DNA from: Thiorhodococcus mannitoliphagus
GTDB lineage: Bacteria; Pseudomonadota; Gammaproteobacteria; Chromatiales; Chromatiaceae
Reading direction: 5' to 3'
Assembly (NCBI RefSeq): GCF_010915725.1
Contig: NZ_JAAIJR010000054.1
Span: 1 to 34,689 of the forward strand
Length of the DNA: 34,689 bases
Below, piece by piece: positions 1 to 6,713 of the stretch. Numbering within the stretch: the first letter of the stretch is position 1; each line of letters opens with the position of its first letter. The position numbers and the translations under genes are program-made. The notes beneath the pieces were generated by a model. That model was not told the origin of the DNA. It saw only the letters and a list, made by a program, of their open reading frames with translations, and ran no database searches.

Positions 1-58
1 ACTATCTGGGCATGACGGCAAACTCCGCTCCCCGCGCCGCCCAATCAGCGCCTGCAGG

Positions 59-337
59 TTAGAACGGATTTGCCGTGCGCTCCTGGCGCCGAGAGCTGTG
101 CACACGGTTGATGTAGCTGTACAGGTAGAGTTTCAGCAACGCCGCCGGATCAAACGCGGGCTGGCCGGGTGCAAGACCGCCGCTGCTGTTCTGGAATCCC
201 AACGCCTGCAGATCGAGCGTGTCGACGAAGGCGTCGATCGCCCGCACCGCGTTGTTGCGTCCGACATAGTCTTCCACCCGCGGCGGCAGCATCGCCTGCT
301 GCGTGCGCGCCGTGCCTTGTTTGTAGCGTCTCGCCAT
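59..337 (-). pseudogene. IS1182-family transposase, N-terminal fragment
   Basis: The 92-residue product resembles the N-terminal (DUF772-like) region of IS1182-family DDE transposases: a start MARRYKQG, a central segment with VEDYVG and AIDAFVD, then GQPAFDPAALLKLYLYSY and SSRRQER. Full transposases of the family are about 450-550 residues, so only the first fifth remains. The frame stops just after SSRRQER, where the family normally continues into a RN-E-W-L-GRL stretch. Shifting frame gives NLQALIGR in bases 1-50, so a frameshift rather than a clean truncation is likely. No catalytic DDE residue is present, so it is inactive. Family assignment rests on motif recognition only. Confidence 0.6.
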
Positions 338-735
338 GCCATCGTTCCAAACGAGTCTGACTCGTTCGTGATTTTACTCCCCCTGGTCCCCCGCGGAATA
401 CTTTCACAGTCTCCGGAGCGTTTGCGCGTCATCTCAACCCTCCGCTTGCCTTCACTTTACGCTTAGAGGGCTGTCTCAAATTTCGGGTCCACTATACTCC
501 CGACACGCCATCGCCTCCGGTCGCAGCCTGCGCTCCTGGGTTGCCTCCGCTCGGCGTGTCTTGCCGCCCATGATCTACCTCCGCTGCTCTTGGCAGAATC
601 GGCTTCCCTACAGGATTTGACCGCACGCGAGTGGGTTTTGCTTCCATAGAAAAAAAGGGGACGGATTTATTTGCCGTTTAGCCTCCTCGCCGCAGCGGAG
701 GAGACTCCGAACGTCAACCCTGCCCTCAATGATGA
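338..735. other. Gene-free stretch with repeat remnants
   Basis: No convincing gene. It holds CTTAG followed by GGGCTGTCTCAAATTT-like sequence at 462-485, which resembles an insertion-sequence end reading to the right. At 650-672 a run of seven A is followed by GGGGACGGATTTATTT. A hairpin (CTCCTC 684-689 with GAGGAG 698-703) lies just beyond the serB stop. The hairpin has no adjacent T run, so I do not call it an intrinsic terminator. Confidence 0.5.
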
Positions 736-1995
736 TCACCGCCGGCCGTGACCCAGCCCGACCGCTGGAGGCTCGGATCCCAGGCGCTCCACATCGCGAT
801 CGCGCATGCCGAGCAGGTAGAGGATGCCGTCGAGGCCGACGTTAGCGATGGAGTGGCGTGCTTGCTGGGTGACGATGGGCTTGGCGTGGAAGGCGATGCC
901 GAGGCCGGCGATGGAGAGCATGGGCAGGTCGTTAGCGCCGTCACCGACAGCGATCACTTGCTCGAGCCGGATGCCTTCGCGTGCGGCGATCTCACGCAGC
1001 AGTTCAGCCTTACGCTTGCCGTCGATGATCTCGCCGGAGACCTGGCCGGTGAGCTTGCCGTCACGGAATTCGAGCCGGTTGGCGTAGACATCGTCCACAC
1101 CGAAGCGGCGCTGCAGGTGCTCGGCGAAGTAGGTGAAGCCGCCGGAGAGGATGGCGACCTTATAACCAAGCCGCTTGAGGCTGGCGATGAGCCGGTCTGC
1201 GCCCTCGGTAATGGGCAGACGCTCGGCGATGCCGGCGAGCACGGACTCGTCCAGCCCCTCGAGCAGCGCCATGCGACGGCGGAAGCTCTCTTGGAAGTCC
1301 AGCTCGCCACGCATGGCGGATTCGGTGATGGCGGCGACCTGCTCGCCAACGCCGGCAACCGCAGCCAGTTCGTCGATGACCTCGGTCTGAATCAGGGTCG
1401 AGTCCATGTCGAAGCAAACCAGGCGACGGTTGCGACGGAAGATGTCGTCCTCCTGAACCGAGACGTCGACGTCCATGCTCTGCCCCAGCGCCAAGAGCGC
1501 GGCGTGCAGCTCGGCCAGGTCGTCGACGGCACCGCGTACCGAAAGCTCGACCGAGGCGAGCGGGTGCGGACAGGCCTCGCGCCGCGAGATTCGGCCGGTC
1601 AGCCGCACGATACGATCGACGTTCAGACCCCAGTCCGCGATGGCGGCCGATACCTGGGCGATGTGCTCGGCGTCGATCTCGCGTCCAAGCAAGGTGAGGA
1701 TATGCCGGGGCTGCCCCTGCTCGCGGACCCAGTCTTCGTATTCGTCCGCATCGATGGGGGTGAAGCGGATGTCGAGGCCCATGCCGTGGGCACAGAAGAG
1801 CAGCTCGCGAAAGACGCCGCAGTCGTCGCCCTCGCGCGGCAGCTCCACGAGCAGCCCAAGCGCCAAGGCGTTGTGGATGGTCGACTGGCCAATATCGAGG
1901 ATGGGAATCTGGAAGCGGGCGAGGATCTTGGTGAGGGCCGCAGTAATACCTGGCCGGTCTTCACCCGTGACATTGATCAGGACGATTTCGCTCAT
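736..1995 (-). CDS. serB: Phosphoserine phosphatase SerB
   Basis: Catalyses the last step of serine synthesis, hydrolysing O-phosphoserine to serine and phosphate in the cytoplasm. The 419-residue product has two ACT-like regulatory domains (about 1-85 and 95-180) and a HAD phosphatase domain from about 190. HAD motifs are clear: DMDST at 196-200 (nucleophile D196, acid D198), SGG at 284-286, a lysine pair near 327-329, and GDGAND at 351-356. The E. coli enzyme has one N-terminal domain and 322 residues; the double-ACT form of about 400 residues is common in other gammaproteobacteria and in mycobacteria. The ATG at 1995 begins the ACT sequence directly. It lies downstream of pmbA on the same strand with a 169-bp gap, so cotranscription is possible but unproven. 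The C-terminal tail (about 403-419) is Gly/Pro rich and probably disordered. Confidence 0.96.
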   Translation of the reverse strand: MSEIVLINVTGEDRPGITAALTKILARFQIPILDIGQSTIHNALALGLLVELPREGDDCGVFRELLFCAHGMGLDIRFTPIDADEYEDWVREQGQPRHILTLLGREIDAEHIAQVSAAIADWGLNVDRIVRLTGRISRREACPHPLASVELSVRGAVDDLAELHAALLALGQSMDVDVSVQEDDIFRRNRRLVCFDMDSTLIQTEVIDELAAVAGVGEQVAAITESAMRGELDFQESFRRRMALLEGLDESVLAGIAERLPITEGADRLIASLKRLGYKVAILSGGFTYFAEHLQRRFGVDDVYANRLEFRDGKLTGQVSGEIIDGKRKAELLREIAAREGIRLEQVIAVGDGANDLPMLSIAGLGIAFHAKPIVTQQARHSIANVGLDGILYLLGMRDRDVERLGSEPPAVGLGHGRR

Positions 1996-2164
1996 CGAAG
2001 AACTCTAGGCGGACTGGGAAAGAGGCGCCTATTGTAGAGCGATCCACGCAGGGCTGCGCCACGCTACCGGACGTGGCGATCACCACAATGCACGATGGAT
2101 GCCGAGCCAGTGCATTCCGCTCGAACGCATCCGCCCTGGCGGCAACCAGCCACCGACCACCACC

Positions 2165-3514
2165 TTACTCGCCGGCAATGGTCATGCGATCAATGAGCCA
2201 GGAGCCGGTTCGGGTGCTGCCCGGGAAGTCGCAGTCGTTACCCACGGCCTGGAGCCCGGCGAACATCTCCTTGAGATTGCCCGCGATGGTGATCTCCTCC
2301 ACCGGGTATTGGATCTCGCCGTTCTCCACCCAAAATCCCGCCGCCCCGCGTGAGTAGTCGCCGGTCACGGCGTTGACGCCATGGCCCATGAGTTCAGTCA
2401 CAAAGAGGCCAGTGCCCAGCTCGCGGAGCATGGCCTGGCGGTCCTTGGCGCCCATTTGGATTCGCAGGTTGCGGACACCGCCAGCGTTGCCCGTGGTCTG
2501 CAGACCGAGGCGGCAGCCGGAATAGGTATCCAGCAAGTAGGTCTGGAGCACGCCCGCGGTCACCAGATCCTTGGGGCGGGTGACGACACCATCACCGTCG
2601 TAAGGGGCGCTTGCAAGCCCGCGCAGCAGGTGGGGCTCTTCGTAGATGCGCACGAAGTCAGGGAAGATGGGCTCGCCAACTTGATCGAGCAGGAAGCTGG
2701 AACGGCGATAGATGCTGGTGCCATTGATTGCGGAGACGAGGCTGCGCAGCAGGCCGGCGGCGACCTCGGCACGGAAGAGCACCGGTGCCTCGCAGGTGCT
2801 CAGGCGACGCGCCCCGAGGCGCGAGACGGTGCGCTCGGCGGCGCGCTCGCCGACCGCCCGTCCCGGCTCCAGATCCGAGGCCGCGCGCGCCGTGGTCCAC
2901 CAGTAGTCGCGCTGCATCACCTCGCCTTCCTGACCGATGACGGCACAATTGAGGCTATGACGCGTGGTGGGGTAGCCGCCCATGAAGCCATTGCTGTTGC
3001 CGGCGACATGGATGCCGAAGCCGGTCGAGAGGCTCGCGCCCTCGGAATTGACGATGCGCGGGTCATAACCGCGCGCCGCGTCTTCACAGGCCACGGCCAG
3101 CGCAATGGCCTCCTCGACCTCGATCGCCCAGGGGTGGCAGAGATCGAGATCGGGGATCTCGGTCGCCAACAGCTCGGGGGCGGCAAGATGAGCGCAACGG
3201 TCCTCCTGGGTATGCTGGGCGATGGCGCAGGCGGCCTGAACCGCGTCGCGCACGGCCGCCGGGCTCAGGTCGGAGGTGCTGGCCGTGCCCTTGCGGTGGC
3301 CAAAATAGACCGTCACGCCAAGCCCGTTGTCGCGTGTGTGCTCGACGGTCTCGACCTCGCCGAGGCGGACGGTCACGTCCAGTCCCGAGCTGCTGCCGAC
3401 AGAGGCTTCAGCAGCACTGGCGCCCTGGCGCTTGGCCTCCTTGAGCAGGTCATCGATCGTCTCTTGCAGGCGCGCTAAGCGCTCCCCGGTGTCTTCAATC
3501 GTCGCAGTAGGCAT
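2165..3514 (-). CDS. pmbA: PmbA/TldE, metalloprotease partner subunit
   Basis: Partner of TldD in the heterodimeric TldD/TldE zinc protease, which in E. coli matures microcin B17 and degrades CcdA. The 449-residue length matches the family (E. coli 450). The C-terminal part has the family's GTGLFVTELMGHGVN...GAAGFWVENGE segment (about 367-400). There is no HExxxH motif, as expected for the non-catalytic subunit. I chose the ATG at 3514 (MPTATIEDTGERLARL). The frame stays open to 3703, but that extension would translate a heptanucleotide tandem repeat into TTDHRPP copies and overlap the end of tldD, so it is unlikely to be coding. It lies 172 bp downstream of tldD. In E. coli tldD and pmbA are unlinked; here they are adjacent. 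Confidence 0.94.
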   Translation of the reverse strand: MPTATIEDTGERLARLQETIDDLLKEAKRQGASAAEASVGSSSGLDVTVRLGEVETVEHTRDNGLGVTVYFGHRKGTASTSDLSPAAVRDAVQAACAIAQHTQEDRCAHLAAPELLATEIPDLDLCHPWAIEVEEAIALAVACEDAARGYDPRIVNSEGASLSTGFGIHVAGNSNGFMGGYPTTRHSLNCAVIGQEGEVMQRDYWWTTARAASDLEPGRAVGERAAERTVSRLGARRLSTCEAPVLFRAEVAAGLLRSLVSAINGTSIYRRSSFLLDQVGEPIFPDFVRIYEEPHLLRGLASAPYDGDGVVTRPKDLVTAGVLQTYLLDTYSGCRLGLQTTGNAGGVRNLRIQMGAKDRQAMLRELGTGLFVTELMGHGVNAVTGDYSRGAAGFWVENGEIQYPVEEITIAGNLKEMFAGLQAVGNDCDFPGSTRTGSWLIDRMTIAGE

Positions 3515-3525
3515 GGAATCCGGTG

Positions 3526-3579
3526 TCGGTGGTCGGTGGTCGGTGGTCGGTGGTCGGTGGTCGGTGGTCGGTGGTCGGT
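3526..3579. repeat. Heptanucleotide tandem repeat (TCGGTGG)7
   Basis: Seven perfect copies of TCGGTGG run from 3526 to 3574, followed by a partial TCGGT. The array ends 12 bases upstream of the chosen pmbA start codon, in the tldD-pmbA spacer, so it would lie in the pmbA leader of a tldD-pmbA transcript. A 7-bp unit is prone to slippage and is not a multiple of three. Confidence 0.95.
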
Positions 3580-3686
3580 CAGTATTGTCGTCGCGCGCCC
3601 CTGGGCGGTCTAGCATTGGAAGGACGCGCAACGCCTGAGGATCGGGGCGGTAGCAAGCATGTGCGCCGGAAGCGGCGCGCGGCGGC

Positions 3687-5129
3687 TCACTTGCTGGTAC
3701 CACCCACGGTTAGGGAGTCGATCTTCAGGGTGGGCTGCCCGACGCCCACGGGGACGCTCTGCCCTTCCTTGCCGCAGGTGCCGACGCCTTCGTCGAGTTT
3801 GAGGTCATTGCCGATCATGCTGACGCGGGTGAGTACATCCGGCCCATTGCCGATGAGAGTGGCGCCCTTGACCGGACGGCCGAGCTTACCCTTCTCGATG
3901 ACGTAGGCCTCGCTGGCCGAGAAGACGAACTTACCCGAGGTGATGTCCACCTGGCCGCCGCCGAAGTTGACCGCGTAGAGCCCCTTGTCGACCGAGGCGA
4001 TGATCTCCTCGGGATCACGGTTTCCCGCGAGCATATAGGTGTTGGTCATGCGCGGCATGGGCAGATGGGCGTAGGACTCGCGGCGCCCGTTACCCGTGGA
4101 CGCGCAGCCCGTCAGGCGGGCGTTGAGTTTGTCCTGCATATAGCCGCGCAGGATGCCATCCTCGATCAGGGTCGTATTCTGAGTGGGCGTGCCCTCGTCG
4201 TCCATGTTGAGCGAGCCGCGCCGCCCCGGCAATGTGCCGTCGTCGACGACCGTAACGCCCTTGGCGGCAACGCGCTCGCCGATGCGTCCGGCGAAGACCG
4301 AGCTACCCTTGCGGTTGAAGTCACCCTCGAGCCCGTGTCCGACGGCCTCGTGGAGCAGCACGCCCGGCCAGCCGGCACCGAGGACGACGGTCATGCTGCC
4401 GGCTGGCGCGTCGACCGCCTCGAGGTTGGTGAGCGCGAGACGCACGGCCTCGCGCGCAAAGCTGAGTGCGCGATCCTCGAGTAGGAAGTAGCCCAGGTCG
4501 GCCCGAGCCCCGCCGCCGCTGGCGCCCTGCTCGCGGCGGCCCTTGTCCTCGGCGATGACGCTGACGCTGAGACGCACCAGCGGGCGCACGTCCGCGGCCA
4601 GAGTCCCGTCGTCCGCGAGCACCATCACGGTGTCCTGCACCGCGACCAAACTGGCGACGACCTCGCGCACCCGCGGATCCTGGCGCCTCGCCTCCGCGTC
4701 CACGCGCTGCAAGAGGGCAACCTTGTCTTGATCGGCAAGGCTCTCGATGGGATTCAGGGGCTCGTACAGGCGATGCTCGATTGGTGCCTTCCCGACTTGG
4801 ACGCGCGCGTCCTGGCCGCTGCGTGCGATGGCGCGTGCCGCCTCGGCCGCCTGCGCCAGCGCCGGGAACTGCAGCTCGTCGGAGTAGGCGAAGCCCGTCT
4901 TCTCGCCGCTCACGGCGCGCAGCCCGGCGCCTTGCTCGATACTGAAGCTGCCGTCCTTGAGGATGCCGTCCTCGAGCACCCAGGACTGCAGCCGGCTGTA
5001 TTGAAAGTAGATGTCGGCCGCATCGATAGAGGCGCTGGTCAGGCTCCCGAGCAAACGGTCGAGATCCGACTCGGCCAGTCCGGCCGGTGCCAAGATGCTA
5101 TCGCGGGCGATGGCGAGGGAATCAGTCAT
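3687..5129 (-). CDS. tldD: TldD metalloprotease, catalytic subunit
   Basis: Catalytic half of the TldD/TldE zinc protease, which threads unfolded peptides into a closed chamber. The 480-residue product matches the family (E. coli 481). The zinc motif HEAVGH is present (H260, E261, H265 numbered from the chosen start), followed by [12 protein letters not shown], which is typical of TldD. The start at 5129 ([11 protein letters not shown]) was chosen over the upstream frame opening at 5186 because family members begin close to this point. It lies 84 bp downstream of nit and 172 bp upstream of pmbA on the same strand, so nit, tldD and pmbA probably form one transcription unit. In enterobacteria tldD directly follows yhdP; here nit and a repeat cluster intervene. 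Confidence 0.96.
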   Translation of the reverse strand: MTDSLAIARDSILAPAGLAESDLDRLLGSLTSASIDAADIYFQYSRLQSWVLEDGILKDGSFSIEQGAGLRAVSGEKTGFAYSDELQFPALAQAAEAARAIARSGQDARVQVGKAPIEHRLYEPLNPIESLADQDKVALLQRVDAEARRQDPRVREVVASLVAVQDTVMVLADDGTLAADVRPLVRLSVSVIAEDKGRREQGASGGGARADLGYFLLEDRALSFAREAVRLALTNLEAVDAPAGSMTVVLGAGWPGVLLHEAVGHGLEGDFNRKGSSVFAGRIGERVAAKGVTVVDDGTLPGRRGSLNMDDEGTPTQNTTLIEDGILRGYMQDKLNARLTGCASTGNGRRESYAHLPMPRMTNTYMLAGNRDPEEIIASVDKGLYAVNFGGGQVDITSGKFVFSASEAYVIEKGKLGRPVKGATLIGNGPDVLTRVSMIGNDLKLDEGVGTCGKEGQSVPVGVGQPTLKIDSLTVGGTSK

Positions 5130-5213
5130 GATGAACGTCTGAGTGCTCGGCGGAATGATAAGCGTCGGCTTTGACAGCCGAACCATTGATTGTATTCACT
5201 GAAGACTGCGGCC

Positions 5214-6044
5214 TCAGACACGGCATTTCAAACGACGATGATGGATGGTCGGGAAGCTGCGGCGCACGGAATCCTGAAACTCCCGATCGACCGAGGAGCA
5301 GATGTAGCCACTGCCGCGCGGCACCTGCGCCAGGATGGTCCCCCAGGGATCTACGGCCATGCTGTGGCCGTGGGTCTCCCGTCCGTTGATGTGAAAACCG
5401 CCCTGAGCGGCGGCCACGACATAGGCCAGGTTCTCAATGGCGCGCGCGCGCACCAGCGGCTCCCAATGGGCCTTGCCGGTGATGGCCGTGAAGGCCGAGG
5501 GGATGGCCAGGATCTCCACTCCGCTGTCCAGCATCTGCCGAAACAGCTCCGGAAAGCGCAGGTCGTAACACACGGCGATCCCCAGCCGGCCGAAGGGGCT
5601 CTCCACGACGACGATCTCATCGCCGGCCTCAATGATGGCCGACTCGTGATAGCGCTCGTCCACGCCGGGAAGGTTGACGTCGAAGAGATGGATCTTGTCG
5701 TAGCGCGCGACGCGCTCGCCCTTGTCGTCGAAGATCAAAGCGGCCGAGCGAACCTTCTCCGGATCGCTCGCGACCAGGGGGATGGTTCCGCCCACCAGCC
5801 AAATCCCGTGCTGCTTCGCCATCCGTGCGAGAAAGGCTTGCAGGGGACCATCGCCGTCAGCCTCTCTGACGGCAAGTTGCTCTCGGTCTTGCTTGCCCAT
5901 GAAGGCGAAATTCTCGGGGAGCACGACCAGTCGCGCACCATCATTCGCCGCCTCCTTGATGAGACGCTCTGCCTCGAAGAGATTCGCGCTCACGTTTGGC
6001 CCGGTCGCCATCTGGACCGCACCGATCTTATGTTTTTCTTTCAT
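5214..6044 (-). CDS. Nit-type carbon-nitrogen hydrolase (probable deaminated glutathione amidase)
   Basis: Member of the nitrilase superfamily, Nit1 branch, whose characterised members repair deaminated glutathione by hydrolysing its amide. The Glu-Lys-Cys triad is visible: E44 in VVLPENF, K117 in RYDKIHLFDV and C159 in GIAVCYDLRFPE (numbered from 6044). KIHLFDVNLPG and the RFPELFR segment favour the Nit1/YbeM-like branch over nitrile hydrolases. Two starts are possible. The ATG at 6044 (MKEKHKIGAVQM) begins directly at the family's conserved first strand; the ATG at 6074 would add ten residues. Length, 276 residues, is normal. It is the first gene after the repeat cluster that separates it from yhdP, so it probably has its own promoter. 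The substrate is inferred from family only. Confidence 0.9.
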   Translation of the reverse strand: MKEKHKIGAVQMATGPNVSANLFEAERLIKEAANDGARLVVLPENFAFMGKQDREQLAVREADGDGPLQAFLARMAKQHGIWLVGGTIPLVASDPEKVRSAALIFDDKGERVARYDKIHLFDVNLPGVDERYHESAIIEAGDEIVVVESPFGRLGIAVCYDLRFPELFRQMLDSGVEILAIPSAFTAITGKAHWEPLVRARAIENLAYVVAAAQGGFHINGRETHGHSMAVDPWGTILAQVPRGSGYICSSVDREFQDSVRRSFPTIHHRRLKCRV

Positions 6045-6217
6045 GACGCTCAGTGAATCCTGCATGAACGGCAATGCCCGTCCGCACAGTCTGCAGTTCC
6101 TTAGATCATCCCGTTGAGAGCAACGTCACGGGTCCGCCCTCTCCATGGATAGGGAGCCAGCCGAGACGAGGTGTGAGCGCCGCCGGCCAACAGCCGGGGC
6201 ACAATCCGCAAACCTTC

Positions 6218-6239
6218 ATGGTTGCACTGTTGTAACCAT
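6218..6239. promoter_or_regulatory. Inverted repeat upstream of nit-tldD-pmbA, possible operator
   Basis: ATGGTTGCA, a 4-base spacer, then TGTAACCAT: arms of nine bases with one mismatch. It lies about 175 bases upstream of the nit start, in the only non-repeat part of the gap, where a promoter for nit-tldD-pmbA would be expected. No regulator is recognised and the role is speculative. Confidence 0.3.
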
Positions 6240-6287
6240 ACCACCAGAAGCGCCACCACAGAAACAGCGGGGATAGGTGCAAGCCAT

Positions 6288-6499
6288 CTAGCGAGGCTTC
6301 GCCTCAGACCGACGAGTCATGCCATCGGGGTCGCTATCGGAATCGCGATCGCTATCGTCGGTTCGATCCCGATTCCGATTCCGATTCTGATTCCGATCCC
6401 GATCCCGATCCCGATCCCGATCCCGAAGGCATTGGATGGTCGTACGCTTCATCAAAATTTGACTCATCTGCAAGCATTTTGCGCCCTCAAGAATCCTAG
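6288..6499 (-). mobile_element. CTAG-bounded element, copy A, with hexanucleotide array
   Basis: A 212-bp segment starting and ending in CTAG. Read on the minus strand it begins CTAG, then CTTGAGGGCGCAAAATGCT, and ends TGAGGCGAAGCCTCGCTAG. Both end regions match the element at 29932-30252 over about 60 and 35 bases. Between them lies a run of ten GATCCC/GATTCC-type hexamers (6365-6424). The ends are not inverted repeats of each other, but one forms a GAGGC-TTC-GCCTC hairpin. It has no plausible gene: the open frames translate only to Arg-Asp or Pro-Ile dipeptide runs. Its right CTAG is also the left CTAG of the next element. Confidence 0.75.
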
Positions 6500-6663
6500 G
6501 AGCCTGTCCGACTTGGGGGGATCGAAGCGAGGAAGTGGGAGAGCGAGGCCATTTCGTTCCGGTTTTGAGGCGCATAGTGGTTCTATGTAACGAAAAAGCG
6601 GGGCGAAAGGGACCGTTCTCCCGATTCCGCAGCCGATTCATCCTAAGTCGGACAGGCTCCTAG
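6496..6663 (+). mobile_element. 168-bp miniature inverted-repeat element, copy 1
   Basis: Begins CTAGGAGCCTGTCCGACTT and ends with its exact reverse complement: a 19-bp perfect terminal inverted repeat including the palindromic CTAG. If CTAG is the target duplication, the element is 160 bp with 15-bp arms. There is no ORF of note. By eye, the reverse complement of 24763-24930 reads as identical across all 168 bases. The arrangement is that of a MITE mobilised by a transposase elsewhere. A CTAG/YTAR target is typical of IS5-group elements, but the parent is not in this window. Confidence 0.85.
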
Positions 6664-6713
6664 TGAGATCGCGCTAGCGGCTGACGACCCAGAGCGCTTG
6701 GCGCCGACTGGCC

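Noticed and set aside
748-2037. 429-residue open frame antisense to serB
   Set aside because: Mirror frame of a GC-rich gene with full HAD/ACT motifs on the other strand; no recognisable domain.
2381-3478. 365-residue frame antisense to pmbA
   Set aside because: Shadow of pmbA codon bias; Gly/Ala/Asp-rich with no motif.
3526-3579. CRISPR-like reading of the tandem repeat
   Set aside because: Units are seven bases with no spacers, so this is a simple tandem repeat.
5190-6056. 288-residue frame antisense to nit
   Set aside because: The minus strand has the intact nitrilase triad; this frame has no domain.
6222-6641. Frames encoding Pro-Ile or Arg-Asp dipeptide repeats at the hexamer array
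   Set aside because: Products of a GATCCC-type hexanucleotide repeat within a mobile element; composition arises from the repeat on either strand.
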